Below, one piece after another: positions 17,601 through 26,859 of a stretch of DNA of 64,000 nucleotides (position 1 is the first letter of the stretch; every line of letters starts with the position of its first letter). The position numbers and the translations under genes were made by a program. The DNA comes from Hyphomicrobiales bacterium (lineage in GTDB: Bacteria > Pseudomonadota > Alphaproteobacteria > Rhizobiales > Beijerinckiaceae): positions 4,301,001 to 4,365,000 of the forward strand of contig CAKNFJ010000001.1 of the NCBI GenBank assembly GCA_930633495.1, read 5' to 3'. Below the pieces are notes generated by a model. That model had not been told where the DNA came from. It saw nothing but the letters and a program-made list of their open reading frames with translations, and ran no database searches.

Positions 17601-17811
17601 GATTGGGACCTCGCTGGGTCGGCCCGGATCGTCGCATCCGAGGTGGGCCGGGCCCCGCCCTCGGACGACGCTGGCGGCGCGAGGCCGTTCAGCGTGCCGG
17701 ACCGGGCTCGCCGGGATGTGGCGTGCCGCGATGCGACGACGCGAATAGGCGCCTTCCGAATTGAACGGTCTCAAAATGCCGCGTTCACCCGGCAGTCAGC
17801 TTCCCGGCGCG

Positions 17812-18336
17812 TCAGCGGGCGAAGAATTCGCTGACGCGGCCGACGCCGTAGAGCAATCCGAAGCCCCAGGCGAAGGAGGCGAGCCAGTTGGCGAGCTGGA
17901 ACTGCCAGGCCGGCATATTGACGATGCCGGCGACGATGGCAATCACCGCCCGCAGCGGCCCGAAGAAGTGGCCGATCAGGATGCTCGCGATGCCCCATTT
18001 CTCGAAGAAGGCGTGGCCGCGGTCCAGCAGCTCCGGATTTTTGGTGAAGGGCCAATAGTCATGGACGCGCGGGCCGAGGATGAGACCGGCCCAGTAGGAC
18101 ACCCAGAAGCCGCTGCCGGCGCCCAGCGAAGCCGCGAATGCGAGCGGGACGAGATTGAGCCCCGAAGCGCCTGCTACCGCGCCGAAGGTCGTGAAGAACA
18201 CCGTGGCCGGGACCAGCCAGGACAGAAGCGCGACGCATTCGGCGAAGGCGACCGCAAAGACGATCGGAATCGCCCATTGCTGGTTGGCCTGCATGAAGTC
18301 CACGAGCGCCTTCATGGCTTGTTCGAGTTCGGCCAT
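17812..18336 (-). CDS. DedA family membrane protein
   Basis: 174 residues with about four to five hydrophobic segments. The DedA/SNARE-associated pattern is visible in GSGFWVSYWAGLILGPR and the conserved FFGPLRAVIAIVAGIVNM segment. DedA proteins are linked to undecaprenyl phosphate or phospholipid translocation and proton-motive-force maintenance. I start at MAELEQAMKAL; the in-frame region upstream overlaps the divergent ABC transporter gene. It is slightly shorter than E. coli DedA proteins (about 200-220 residues). Confidence 0.88.
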   Translation of the reverse strand: MAELEQAMKALVDFMQANQQWAIPIVFAVAFAECVALLSWLVPATVFFTTFGAVAGASGLNLVPLAFAASLGAGSGFWVSYWAGLILGPRVHDYWPFTKNPELLDRGHAFFEKWGIASILIGHFFGPLRAVIAIVAGIVNMPAWQFQLANWLASFAWGFGLLYGVGRVSEFFAR

Positions 18337-18523
18337 GGCGTTCGGCTCGGCTCCTGCGGGGTCGGGTCGGCCCCGCCATATGGCCGCGTCGGCCGGGGGA
18401 TGCAAGCGACGGGCGGGCGCAAGGTGCGGCGGCGTTGCCTTCCCCGAGCGATTGCCTATTAAATCCGGCAACGCGAAAACGTTCATGGCGCCGCGAGCGG
18501 CCGCCGACGGGGAAACGGATTTC

Positions 18524-19402
18524 ATGGAGTTGCAGGATCGCCCGCATGTGAATGCGGGGGCGGGGCCGGTTTCGTCGGGGGATCCGGCGGTCGCGCTCGG
18601 CGGCGTCGACATCACCTTCCACCTCGCCGATGGCGGCCGCTATCAGGCGGTCAAGGGCATCGACCTCAAGGTCCATCCCGGCGAGTTCGTCTCGATCGTC
18701 GGGCCGACGGGCTGCGGCAAGTCCACGCTGCTCAATGCGGCGGCCGGGCTGCTTTCGCCTTCGGCCGGCTCGGTCGGCATCTTCGGCAAACCGCTCTCGG
18801 GGCTGAACCGGCGCGCCGGCTACCTCTTCCAACAGGACGCCTTGATGCCGTGGAAGACGGCGCTGGAGAACGTCAAGGTCGCGCTGGAGCCGATGGGCGT
18901 GCCCGAGCGCGAGGCGGACCAGCGGGCGCGCGAATGGCTCGGCCGCGTCGGCTTGCGGACCTTCGTCGATCGCTATCCGCATATGCTCTCGGGTGGGCAG
19001 CGCAAGCGCGTCAGCCTCGCGCAGATGCTGATCCGCAATCCCGAGATCCTGCTGATGGACGAGCCCTTCGGGCCGCTCGACGCGCAGACCCGGCAGATCA
19101 TGGGCAATCTCCTGCTCGATCTCTGGTCGCGCGACCGCAAGGCGCTGATGTTCGTGACCCATGATCTCGAAGAGGCGATCGCGCTCTCCGACCGCGTCGT
19201 GGTGATGTCGGCGGGGCCGGCGGCCGGGATCGTTGCCGACTATAAGGTCGACTTGCCGCGCCCGCGCGACATCGCCGATATCCGGCTGGAGAAGGCCTTC
19301 CACGAGATTCATCGCGACATCTGGGCCTCGCTGCGCGTCGAGGTGCAGAAGGCCTATGCGATGGGCGAGGGGCGCGAGCTCGTCGGAGGAGACGCATCAT
19401 GA
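18524..19402 (+). CDS. ABC transporter ATP-binding protein, nitrate/taurine type
   Basis: 292 residues. Walker A GPTGCGKSTLL, Q-loop YLFQQDALMPWKTALENV, signature LSGGQRKRVSLAQML, Walker B ILLMDEPFGPLDAQTR, H-loop FVTHDLEEAI. The Q-loop spacing and the DLEEAIAL segment are those of the TauB/SsuB/NrtD group. GGGGAA precedes the ATG by about 8 bases; another ATG 39 bases upstream lacks one. It overlaps the permease gene by four bases (ATGA). Substrate is not deducible from this subunit. Confidence 0.93.
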   Translation: MELQDRPHVNAGAGPVSSGDPAVALGGVDITFHLADGGRYQAVKGIDLKVHPGEFVSIVGPTGCGKSTLLNAAAGLLSPSAGSVGIFGKPLSGLNRRAGYLFQQDALMPWKTALENVKVALEPMGVPEREADQRAREWLGRVGLRTFVDRYPHMLSGGQRKRVSLAQMLIRNPEILLMDEPFGPLDAQTRQIMGNLLLDLWSRDRKALMFVTHDLEEAIALSDRVVVMSAGPAAGIVADYKVDLPRPRDIADIRLEKAFHEIHRDIWASLRVEVQKAYAMGEGRELVGGDAS

Positions 19403-20190
19403 AGCGGATGAAGCTCGTTTCGCTTCAGGTTCTGGTGATGCTGGCCTTCCTGCTGGCCTGGCATGTCGCGACGACCACGAGTCTGTTCGGCGACGTCAAG
19501 ACGATGCAGTTCTTCTTCTCGACGCCCGGCGCGGTGCTGGCGCGGACCTTCAAGCAGCTCACCAGCGCCGATATCTACTGGCACCTCGGCATCACGCTGA
19601 CCGAGACGGTTCTCGCCTTCGTCATCGGCTCGCTTGCCGGCATTCTGTTCGGCTTCGCCTTCGCGCGGCGCGAGCTGCTTTCGGCGGTGTTCGATCCCTA
19701 TATCAAGGCGGCGAACGCGCTGCCGCGCGTCGTGCTGGCGCCGATCTTCGCGCTCTGGTTCGGGCTCGGCATCTGGTCGAAGGTGGCGCTCGGCTTCACG
19801 CTGGTCTTCTTCATCGTGTTCTTCAACGTCTATCAGGGCGTGCGCGAGGTCTCGCCGACGATCCTGGCCAATGCCCGCATGCTCGGCATGAACGAGCGCC
19901 AGCTCTTCAAACATGTCTACTGGCCCTCAGCGCTGACCTGGATGTTCTCCAGCTTGCACACCTCGGTCGGCTTCGCGCTGGTCGGCGCGGTGGTGGGCGA
20001 ATATCTCGGTTCCTCGGCGGGTCTGGGCTACAAGATCCACGAGGCCGAAAGCGTCTTCGACGTCACCGGCGTGTTCTCGGGCATGCTGATCCTGGCGATC
20101 TTCGTCATTGCCATCGATGCGCTGGTGACGCTGATCGAGAAGCGTCTCCTGGTCTGGCGGCCGGCGCAGAGCGCGACGACGGTCGCCTGA
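19399..20190 (+). CDS. ABC transporter permease, nitrate/taurine type
   Basis: 263 residues with about six transmembrane segments. The EAA-like coupling loop is visible in ILANARMLGMNERQLFKHVYWPSAL, which contacts the ATPase. It resembles TauC/SsuC permeases. Start overlaps the stop of the ATPase gene. The matching substrate-binding gene lies about 950 bases downstream, beyond a gene on the other strand. Confidence 0.93.
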   Translation: MKRMKLVSLQVLVMLAFLLAWHVATTTSLFGDVKTMQFFFSTPGAVLARTFKQLTSADIYWHLGITLTETVLAFVIGSLAGILFGFAFARRELLSAVFDPYIKAANALPRVVLAPIFALWFGLGIWSKVALGFTLVFFIVFFNVYQGVREVSPTILANARMLGMNERQLFKHVYWPSALTWMFSSLHTSVGFALVGAVVGEYLGSSAGLGYKIHEAESVFDVTGVFSGMLILAIFVIAIDALVTLIEKRLLVWRPAQSATTVA

Positions 20191-20218
20191 TGCGAGCGGA
20201 GGGCAGGCTCCGCTTTGC

Positions 20219-20968
20219 TTACCGGCGCATTTCCGTCAGCGCCCGCTGTAGCGGAGCCGCCGAAACCTGGATCGGCCCCTCGAAGGGTACGTCCATGTCG
20301 ACGATCAGATAGATCGCGCCGCCGATCAGGGCTGCGGCGGCGACGAAGCCCGTCACCACCACGGCGTTTCTCGGGGCCCTGAAGCCGAAGATGGCGAAGA
20401 TCAGGACCAGCCAGGCGACGACCATCAGCATCAGCGGCCGTGGCAGAGACCCCTCCGCCTGCTCCACCAGGCTCCAGCGCAGCTCCAGCACCTTGCGGTA
20501 CTGCTCGCGCATGTCGTTCCAGAGCGACAATTGCGGGTCGCGGCCCGGCTCGAAGGTGCGCAGGCGGGTTCCGACATCCTCCAGCAGCCGCTCGGAGGTC
20601 TTGTCCGAGAGGTTGCCGTCCGCCGTCCAGCGGCCGTCGGCCGCGCGCTCGGTATAGGCGAGGAGCTTCTGGCGGGTGTCGGCGGCGTCCGGACCATAGA
20701 GGAACAGCATCCGGTCGAGCAGAATCAGCTCGGTCGCGTAGCTGTGGACGTCCTGATTGACGGCGTCGAAGCGGCTCTTCGCCGAGGTGATCATCAGGCC
20801 GAGCACGAGCGACGTCATCACGACGAAGATATTCGCGATGTGATGCAGAACCTTGTGCGTGTCATCGAGCCGCTGATGCTCCGGAAGGCGCTGGTAGGAG
20901 AACAACGCGCCCAGCGACGCGGCCAACAGGCAAAGAAACACGAAAATCGCGATGCGCACTTCGTTCAC
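20219..20968 (-). CDS. DUF4239 (bestrophin-like domain) membrane protein
   Basis: 249 residues: two N-terminal transmembrane segments (about 5-24 and 42-60), a long soluble region with the characteristic FDAVNQDVHSYATELILLDRML, and two C-terminal segments (about 180-225). This architecture matches DUF4239, annotated as a bestrophin-like domain; transport function is unproven. It interrupts the ABC transporter gene set on the opposite strand and ends 28 bases after the permease stop. Confidence 0.85.
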   Translation of the reverse strand: MNEVRIAIFVFLCLLAASLGALFSYQRLPEHQRLDDTHKVLHHIANIFVVMTSLVLGLMITSAKSRFDAVNQDVHSYATELILLDRMLFLYGPDAADTRQKLLAYTERAADGRWTADGNLSDKTSERLLEDVGTRLRTFEPGRDPQLSLWNDMREQYRKVLELRWSLVEQAEGSLPRPLMLMVVAWLVLIFAIFGFRAPRNAVVVTGFVAAAALIGGAIYLIVDMDVPFEGPIQVSAAPLQRALTEMRR

Positions 20969-21140
20969 GGCCGACCCTCGTCTTGCTGTTGCAGCAGGTA
21001 GGCATGCGCATACACACGCCAGACGGTACCGCCGGGTCGGCTGGCTCGGGATTCTTGCTCCCGCTGTTCAATCTAGCCTATGTTCAGCGCAAATGCGCGC
21101 CTGTCAGAAGCGCCAGCAGGATCCAACCGGAGGAATGTCG

Positions 21141-22169
21141 ATGCTCTTGTCCCGTCGCGGCGCCTTGGCCGCGCTCGCCCTTTCGACCGCGCTCGGCGCA
21201 GCGCCCCACGCGCTTGCCCAGAATGCCGAGAAGCCGAAGCTGACGCTCGGCGTCGGCGGCAAGCAACTGCTCTATTACCTGCCGCTCACCGTCGCGGAGA
21301 AGAAGGGCTTCTTCAAGGAGCAGGGTCTCGACGTCGAGATCAACGATTTCGGCGGCGGCGCGAAGTCGCTGCAGGCGCTCGTCGGCGGCTCGGTCGACGT
21401 CGTGACCGGCGCCTATGAGCACACCATCCGCATGCAGGCCAAGGGCCAGGACATCCGCGCGGTGATCGAGCTCGGCCGCTTCCCGGCGATCACCATCGCC
21501 GTGCGCAAGGACCTCGCCGACAAGGTGAAGTCGGCCGCCGATTTCAAGGGCCTCAAGATCGGCGTGACGGCGCCGGGCTCCTCGACGGCGCTGACCGCGC
21601 AATATGCCATGGTCAAGGCCGGCCTCAAGGCGACCGATGCCGCGATCATCGGCGTCGGCGCCGGTGCGAGCGCGGTCGCGGCCATCAAGCAGAAGCAGGT
21701 CGACGTGATCTCGCATCTCGACCCCGTCACCTCGAAGCTGGAGGCCGACGGCGACATCGTTTCGCTGATCGATACGCGCACCGAGGCCGGCACCAAGGCG
21801 CTGTTCGGCGGCTCGAATCCCGCGGCGGTGCTCTACCTCAAGAACGAGTTCGCCGAGAAGAACCCGGTGACGACGCAGAAGCTGGTCAACGCCCTGATGA
21901 AGTCGTTGAAGTGGCTCGAGACGGCCAAGCCGGAAGAGGTCGCCGCGCTGGTTCCGGAAGAGTATCTGCTCGGCGACAAGCCGCTCTATATCCGGGCGGT
22001 GAAGAACTCGCAGGAGAGCTATTCGCGCACCGGCATCGCGACGCAGGACGCGATGAAGAGCATGTACGATTCCCTCAAGCTGCTGGACCCCGAGTTGACC
22101 AATTCCAATGTCGATCTGTCGAAGACCTTCATCGACAGCTTCGCCAAGAAGGCGGCCTCCGGCTCCTGA
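21141..22169 (+). CDS. ABC transporter substrate-binding protein, NMT1/TauA-like
   Basis: 342 residues. Signal peptide about 1-27 with an N-terminal RR (SRRGALAALALSTALG), cleavage near HALAQ. The mature part starts KLTLGVGGKQLLYYLPLTVAEKKGFFKEQGLDVEI, the NMT1-like type 2 periplasmic binding fold. GGAGG lies seven bases before this ATG; the ATG six bases upstream is too close to it. It probably serves the ATPase/permease pair at 18524-20190. Ligands of the family include sulfonates, pyrimidines, nitrate and aromatic acids. Confidence 0.9.
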   Translation: MLLSRRGALAALALSTALGAAPHALAQNAEKPKLTLGVGGKQLLYYLPLTVAEKKGFFKEQGLDVEINDFGGGAKSLQALVGGSVDVVTGAYEHTIRMQAKGQDIRAVIELGRFPAITIAVRKDLADKVKSAADFKGLKIGVTAPGSSTALTAQYAMVKAGLKATDAAIIGVGAGASAVAAIKQKQVDVISHLDPVTSKLEADGDIVSLIDTRTEAGTKALFGGSNPAAVLYLKNEFAEKNPVTTQKLVNALMKSLKWLETAKPEEVAALVPEEYLLGDKPLYIRAVKNSQESYSRTGIATQDAMKSMYDSLKLLDPELTNSNVDLSKTFIDSFAKKAASGS

Positions 22170-22258
22170 CGCCATGCGTTTCGGGTGAGCCTGTCTTTTG
22201 ACGTCGCGTGTGATCCGCATTCGGTGCATGCTGTACGGATTCGCGCTGGGGGAAACAG

Positions 22259-23338
22259 GTGAGCGGCGAAACGGCCTTTCTGGATGGCGGTGGCGAAATG
22301 GCCGCCGCCATCCGCAGTTATGATTGGGGCGCGACTCCGCTCGGATCGATCGCCGAGTGGCCGCCGGCGTTGAAGACGGCCGTCGGCATGATGGTCAATT
22401 CGCACTTCCCGAAATGCATCGTCTGGGGTGCGGATCTCGTCACGATCCACAACGACGCTTTCCGGGCGATCCTCGGCGAGAAGCCGTTTGCTCTGGGACG
22501 TTCATTTCGCGACGTCTGGTCGGAGGTCTGGGACGAGATCAGCCCGATGGTCGCCAAGGCGCTGGCCGGCGAGGCGACCTTCATTGAGGACTTCCCGCTC
22601 TCCATCAACCGCTACGGCTACCCCGAGGAGGCCTGGTTCACCTTCTGCTACAGTCCGATCCGCGACGAGGCGGGCCGGGTTCTCGGCATGATCGATACGG
22701 TGATGGAAACGACCGGCAAGATGCTGGCCGAACGCAATAGCCGGCTGCTCAACGCCGAGCTCGCCCACCGGATGAAGAACACGCTGGCGATGATCGCAGC
22801 GATCGCGAGCCAGACCTTCCGCTCGGCCGAGACGCTGGAGGAGGCGCAGTCCGTCCTCAGCGAGCGGATCGCCACGCTCGGCGAAGCGCATTCGATCCTG
22901 ACCCAGTCGAGCTGGAGCAGCGCGCCGATCCGCGCCGTGGTCGAGGGCGCATTGGCGCCGCACCGCTCCGGTCTCGGGGCGATCCGCATTCAGGGACCGC
23001 CGCTGCAACTGCCGGCCGACCAGGCGATGACGTTGGCGCTGGCCGTCAACGAACTGGCGACCAATGCGGTGAAATACGGCGCGCTGTCGGTGGAAGCCGG
23101 CGAGGTCTCGATCAACTGGTCGACCGGCCGGCCGAACAGCGAGGACGCCTTCCGGTTCGAATGGCTGGAGCGGGGAGGGCCTCCCGTCGTCAGGCCGCGC
23201 CGGCAGGGCTTCGGTTCACGCCTGGTCGAGCGCGTGATGTCGCAGAAGTTCCACGGCGAGGTCGAACTCGACTACAGGCCGGAAGGGCTGCGCTATCTGC
23301 TCGCAACGACGATGGTTTACGTCGCCCCGCGTGAGTGA
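22259..23338 (+). CDS. HWE-type histidine kinase with PAS-like sensor
   Basis: 359 residues, GTG start. The N-terminal 155 residues are PAS-like, beginning with the common motif SYDWGATPLGSIAEWP. The dimerisation/phosphoacceptor region LLNAELAHRMKNTLAMIAAIASQTFR carries the His; the ATPase domain has the N-box LAVNELATNAVKYGAL and a G-box GFGSRLVERVM. These features define the HWE/HisKA_2-like kinases abundant in Rhizobiales. No transmembrane segment is seen, so it probably senses a cytoplasmic cue, perhaps light or redox. No cognate response regulator is adjacent. Confidence 0.92.
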   Translation: MSGETAFLDGGGEMAAAIRSYDWGATPLGSIAEWPPALKTAVGMMVNSHFPKCIVWGADLVTIHNDAFRAILGEKPFALGRSFRDVWSEVWDEISPMVAKALAGEATFIEDFPLSINRYGYPEEAWFTFCYSPIRDEAGRVLGMIDTVMETTGKMLAERNSRLLNAELAHRMKNTLAMIAAIASQTFRSAETLEEAQSVLSERIATLGEAHSILTQSSWSSAPIRAVVEGALAPHRSGLGAIRIQGPPLQLPADQAMTLALAVNELATNAVKYGALSVEAGEVSINWSTGRPNSEDAFRFEWLERGGPPVVRPRRQGFGSRLVERVMSQKFHGEVELDYRPEGLRYLLATTMVYVAPRE

Positions 23339-23479
23339 AGGGCTGGTGCGCGCCTGTCCGGTTGCGCGTTGAAGTAGCCATCTCCCCGCGCCGTTGTCTG
23401 TCACGAACCTGCCGGCCGTGCGGCTGGACACGCGACCGCGTCGGCGCGACAGTGATGGGGTGACGCAAGGAGAGGCGAC

Positions 23480-23887
23480 ATGACAGAACGCGCCGCCGTC
23501 GAAGCCCTGATTCGCGATGCCTACGCCGCTCGCCATCGCGGCGACCTCGATGCCCTGATGGAGTATCTCCACCCCGATTGCAGCTATCGCCTTGCCGGCG
23601 GGCCGCAGGCCGCGGAGGTCTTCGCGGAGCCGGATGGGCACACCGCCGTGCGTGCGCAGATGGCCGGGCTGATCGCGACCTATGTCTTCAGCAATATCGA
23701 GGAGCTGGCGCTGACGGTCGATGGCGACAAGGCGACGCTGCATTGGCGCGCCGATGTCGAATGCAAGCCGACGGGCCGCAGCGGCTCCTTCGAGGTCATG
23801 GACATCTTCACCATCGCCGACGGCAAGGTGAAGAGCCTCACGCAGTTCACCGACACGGCCGGGGTAGCGCGGCTGTCGGTGCCGTAG
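23480..23887 (+). CDS. SnoaL/NTF2-like family protein
   Basis: 135 residues forming a single NTF2-like alpha+beta cone. The helix VEALIRDAYAARHRGDLDALMEYLHPDCSYRL and the C-terminal GSFEVMDIFTIADGKVKSLTQFTD follow the ketosteroid isomerase/SnoaL pattern. Such proteins may be isomerases, hydrolases or simple binding proteins, so function is open. AAGGAG lies about 8 bases upstream of the ATG. Confidence 0.85.
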   Translation: MTERAAVEALIRDAYAARHRGDLDALMEYLHPDCSYRLAGGPQAAEVFAEPDGHTAVRAQMAGLIATYVFSNIEELALTVDGDKATLHWRADVECKPTGRSGSFEVMDIFTIADGKVKSLTQFTDTAGVARLSVP

Positions 23888-23986
23888 CATCGGCGCTGAT
23901 CGCGGCCATCACCGCTTTCGATTTGCGCCCCGCGCTGGAGCGGCTAGGTTCGCGGGCCTATCGCGAACGGGGTATCGCTTCGGACC

Positions 23987-24835
23987 ATGAACATTCTCTC
24001 GATCCAGTCCCATGTCGCCTATGGCCATGTGGGCAACGCCTCGGCGACCTTCCCGATGCAGAGGCTCGGCGTCGAAGTCTGGCCGATTCACACGGTGCAG
24101 TTCTCGAACCACACCGGCTACGGCAACTGGAAGGGCAGGGTCTTCGACGGCGGCATGATCGACGAGGTGATGGAGGGCATCGCCGAGCGCGGCGTGCTTG
24201 CCGGCTGCGACGGCGTGATCTCCGGCTATATGGGCTCGGCCGATATCGGCCACGCGATCCTCTCCGCGGTCGAGAAGGTGCGGGCCGCCAACCCGAAGGC
24301 GCTCTATTGCTGCGATCCGGTGATCGGCGATGTCGGCCGCGGCGTCTTCGTGCGGCCGGGCATTCCGGAGTTCATGCGCGAGCAGGCCGTGCCGGCCGCC
24401 GACATCGTGACGCCGAACCAGTTCGAGCTTGAGCTGCTAACCGATATCGAGATCAAGACCATCGCCGATGCGCACCGCGCGGTGGAGGCGCTGCGCGATG
24501 CCGGGCCGAAGGTGGTGATGGTGACCTCGCTCGTCACCGAGGAGACGCCGGCCGACTCGATCGATCTGATGGCGGCGGACGCCAAGGGCAGCTGGCGGGT
24601 GCGCACACCCAAGCTCGACGTCAGCGTCAACGGCGCGGGCGATGCGATCGCAGCCCTGTTCTTCACCCATTACCTGCGCGAGGGATCGGCGGCGGCCGCG
24701 CTGTCGAAGGCGTCTTCTTCGATCTACGGCCTGCTGAAACGCACCAAGGAAGCAGGCTCGCGCGAGATCCTGACCGTTGCGGCCCAGGACGAGTTCGTCA
24801 CGCCCTCCCAGATCTTCGAGCCGGAAGCGGTCTGA
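23987..24835 (+). CDS. pdxY: Pyridoxal kinase
   Basis: 282 residues. It phosphorylates pyridoxal for B6 salvage. Visible: N-terminal ILSIQSHVAYGHVGNASATFPMQRLG, the PdxK/PdxY signature; YCCDPVIGDVGRGVFV, which binds ATP/Mg; and the anion-hole/base loop SVNGAGDAIAALFF, where the Asp is the catalytic base. Length matches PdxY. It runs before an EEP-family hydrolase gene with only ten bases between. Confidence 0.95.
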   Translation: MNILSIQSHVAYGHVGNASATFPMQRLGVEVWPIHTVQFSNHTGYGNWKGRVFDGGMIDEVMEGIAERGVLAGCDGVISGYMGSADIGHAILSAVEKVRAANPKALYCCDPVIGDVGRGVFVRPGIPEFMREQAVPAADIVTPNQFELELLTDIEIKTIADAHRAVEALRDAGPKVVMVTSLVTEETPADSIDLMAADAKGSWRVRTPKLDVSVNGAGDAIAALFFTHYLREGSAAAALSKASSSIYGLLKRTKEAGSREILTVAAQDEFVTPSQIFEPEAV

Positions 24836-24845
24836 GCCTATCGTC

Positions 24846-25961
24846 ATGAAGCTGCGCGTCGGCACCTTCAACGTCGAGAATCTGTTGACGCGCCATCGCT
24901 TCGAGCCGGGCGGACGGACGGAGACGGCGGCGGCGATGTCGCTGTTCCATTTCCCGCGCGCCGACGAGCGCGACGCGGTGGAGCGTTCGCTCGCGGTCGC
25001 GCTGGAGGACGACAAGCGTCAGATGACGGCGCTCGCCATCGCCGAGGCGCAGGCCGATCTCTGGATGCTGCAGGAGGTCGATTCGCTGGCGAGCCTGCAG
25101 GCCTTCTTCGCCAATTACGTCCACCGCATCGCCGACCATCGCTACGGCCATTTCACGCTGCTCGACGGCAATGATCGCCGCAACATCGATATCGGCTTCG
25201 CGGCCCGGCGCGACCTCTTCGGGCCGGGGCAGGTCACCGTCCGCTCGCACAAGGACGTGACCTTCGCCGAGGCCGGCGTGCACGACCGCGAGCTCGCCAT
25301 GCTCGGCATCGGGCCGCATGGCAAGGTCTTCGCGCGCGACTGCCTGGAGGTGGAGCTGACCTTCGGGGGCAGGCGGCTCAGCCTGTTCGGCTGCCATTTC
25401 AAGTCGATGAACAATGGTCGCGAGGATGGACGGACAGTGACACTCCCGGTGCGCCGCGCCGAGGCGCGGGCGGTGCGATGGCTGATCCAGCAGCGCTTCG
25501 GCGGCGGCTGGCGCGAGACCAACTGGATCGTGCTGGGCGATCTCAACGGCTATCGCTACGGCCTCGGGCCGGAAGCCGAGCCCGTCGACGAGGGGCCGAG
25601 CGGCATCGAGCCGCTGCTGGACGGTTTCGCCGTCGATCCGATGGAGGCACAGCCCGCGCATGAACGCTGGACGCATTTCCGGCGCTACTGGTCGGAGAGC
25701 CAGGAGAGGCTGATCGACAGCCATATGCCGCTCGACCATATCCTGCTGTCGCCCGCGCTGGCAGCGGCCAATCCGGCGCCCGCCATGCAGATGATCCGGC
25801 GCGGCCTGCCCTATCGCGTGCCGCTCGATCCACGCGAGCCGGACCGCTCGATGGCGCGGCTGGCGACCTGCGCCGATCGCTATCCGCGCGTCGGTTGGGA
25901 CCGCCCCAAGGCTTCCGACCATTGCCCGCTCACGATCGATCTCGACATCCCTGAAGGGTGA
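24846..25961 (+). CDS. Endonuclease/exonuclease/phosphatase family protein
   Basis: 371 residues with the DNase I-like fold: N-terminal VGTFNVENLLTRH (metal Asn), LWMLQEVDS (metal Glu), LFGCHFKSMNN (His), VLGDLNGYRYG (Asp/Asn) and C-terminal KASDHCPLTIDL (Asp-His). All catalytic landmarks are present. Substrates of the family range from nucleic acids to phosphoinositides, so specificity is open. No signal peptide. I start at MKLRVGTFNVE, directly before the first strand; upstream residues overlap pdxY. Confidence 0.9.
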   Translation: MKLRVGTFNVENLLTRHRFEPGGRTETAAAMSLFHFPRADERDAVERSLAVALEDDKRQMTALAIAEAQADLWMLQEVDSLASLQAFFANYVHRIADHRYGHFTLLDGNDRRNIDIGFAARRDLFGPGQVTVRSHKDVTFAEAGVHDRELAMLGIGPHGKVFARDCLEVELTFGGRRLSLFGCHFKSMNNGREDGRTVTLPVRRAEARAVRWLIQQRFGGGWRETNWIVLGDLNGYRYGLGPEAEPVDEGPSGIEPLLDGFAVDPMEAQPAHERWTHFRRYWSESQERLIDSHMPLDHILLSPALAAANPAPAMQMIRRGLPYRVPLDPREPDRSMARLATCADRYPRVGWDRPKASDHCPLTIDLDIPEG

Positions 25962-25965
25962 CCTG

Positions 25966-26859
25966 ATGAAACGCCGCTTCGTCACGCTCGACGTTTTCAC
26001 CACGCGCCGCCATGCCGGCAATCCGCTGGCGGTGGTGGTGCAGTCCGAAGGGCTCGATACGGAGGCGATGCAGGCCATCGCCCGCGAGTTCAACCTGTCC
26101 GAGACGGTCTTCGTCTCGCCGCCCGAAAAGCCGGGACACCGCGCGGCGATCCGCATCTTCACGCCGGGTGCGGAACTGCCTTTCGCCGGCCACCCGACGG
26201 TTGGTACGGCGGTCTGGCTCGCGCTCGCCGACGAGGCCGAGGGGCGGCCCGCCGAATTGCTGGTGCTGGAAGAGACGATCGGGCCGGTCTCCTGCGCCGT
26301 CGCGGTCAAGGGCAGCCATGCCGGCCACGCGGTCTTCACCCTGCCGCGCCTGCCGGAACGAGCCGGGGAAGCCGCGGCTCCGGAGGCGCTTGCCGCCGCG
26401 CTCGGGCTTTCGTCCGGGGATATCGGCTTCGGGGCGCATGTCCCGGCGATTTTCAGCGCCGGCGTGCCCTATACCTTCATCCCGCTCGCCTCGGGGGAAG
26501 CCGTTGCCAAGGCCCGGCCGGATCTCGGCAGATGGGACGGGGCGATGCGAGGCGGCGCCGCCTTCGCCTATAGCCGCGAGACGGCCGAGACCGGCCATCA
26601 CTTCCACGCACGCATGTTCGCACCGAATATCGGCATCCTCGAGGATCCGGCGACCGGTTCGGCGGCGGCGGCTTTTGCCGGCACGGTCATGGCCTTCGAC
26701 AAGCCCGAGGATGGCGACCACCGCCTCGTCATCGAGCAGGGCTACGAAATGGGCCGGCCGTCGCAGATGGCGCTGGAGCTGAGCGTGCGGAATGGCACGC
26801 TCGTCTCGGCGCGCATCGGCGGTTCCGCCGTCGTCGTCAGCGAGGGCGTGCTGCTGTGA
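25966..26859 (+). CDS. PhzF family isomerase/epimerase-like protein
   Basis: 297 residues. N-terminal DVFTTRRHAGNPLAVVVQ, the catalytic Glu in EFNLSETVFV, FTPGAELPFAGHPTVGTAVWL and the C-terminal half motif ILEDPATGSAAAAFAG are the PhzF/diaminopimelate-epimerase-like fold signatures. PhzF itself isomerises a phenazine precursor, but most members in genomes without phenazine genes have unknown substrates, as is likely here. It overlaps the GTG start of the Nudix gene by four bases. Confidence 0.93.
   Translation: MKRRFVTLDVFTTRRHAGNPLAVVVQSEGLDTEAMQAIAREFNLSETVFVSPPEKPGHRAAIRIFTPGAELPFAGHPTVGTAVWLALADEAEGRPAELLVLEETIGPVSCAVAVKGSHAGHAVFTLPRLPERAGEAAAPEALAAALGLSSGDIGFGAHVPAIFSAGVPYTFIPLASGEAVAKARPDLGRWDGAMRGGAAFAYSRETAETGHHFHARMFAPNIGILEDPATGSAAAAFAGTVMAFDKPEDGDHRLVIEQGYEMGRPSQMALELSVRNGTLVSARIGGSAVVVSEGVLL

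Noticed and set aside
18432..18474. GCGTTGCC ... GGCAACGC inverted pair upstream of the ABC transporter genes.
   Set aside because: Eight-base arms with a 27-base AT-containing gap are not convincing as terminator or operator without comparative support; noted only.
24798..26339. A 513-residue antisense frame across the EEP hydrolase and PhzF genes.
   Set aside because: Overlaps two genes with complete catalytic motifs on the other strand and has no motif of its own.
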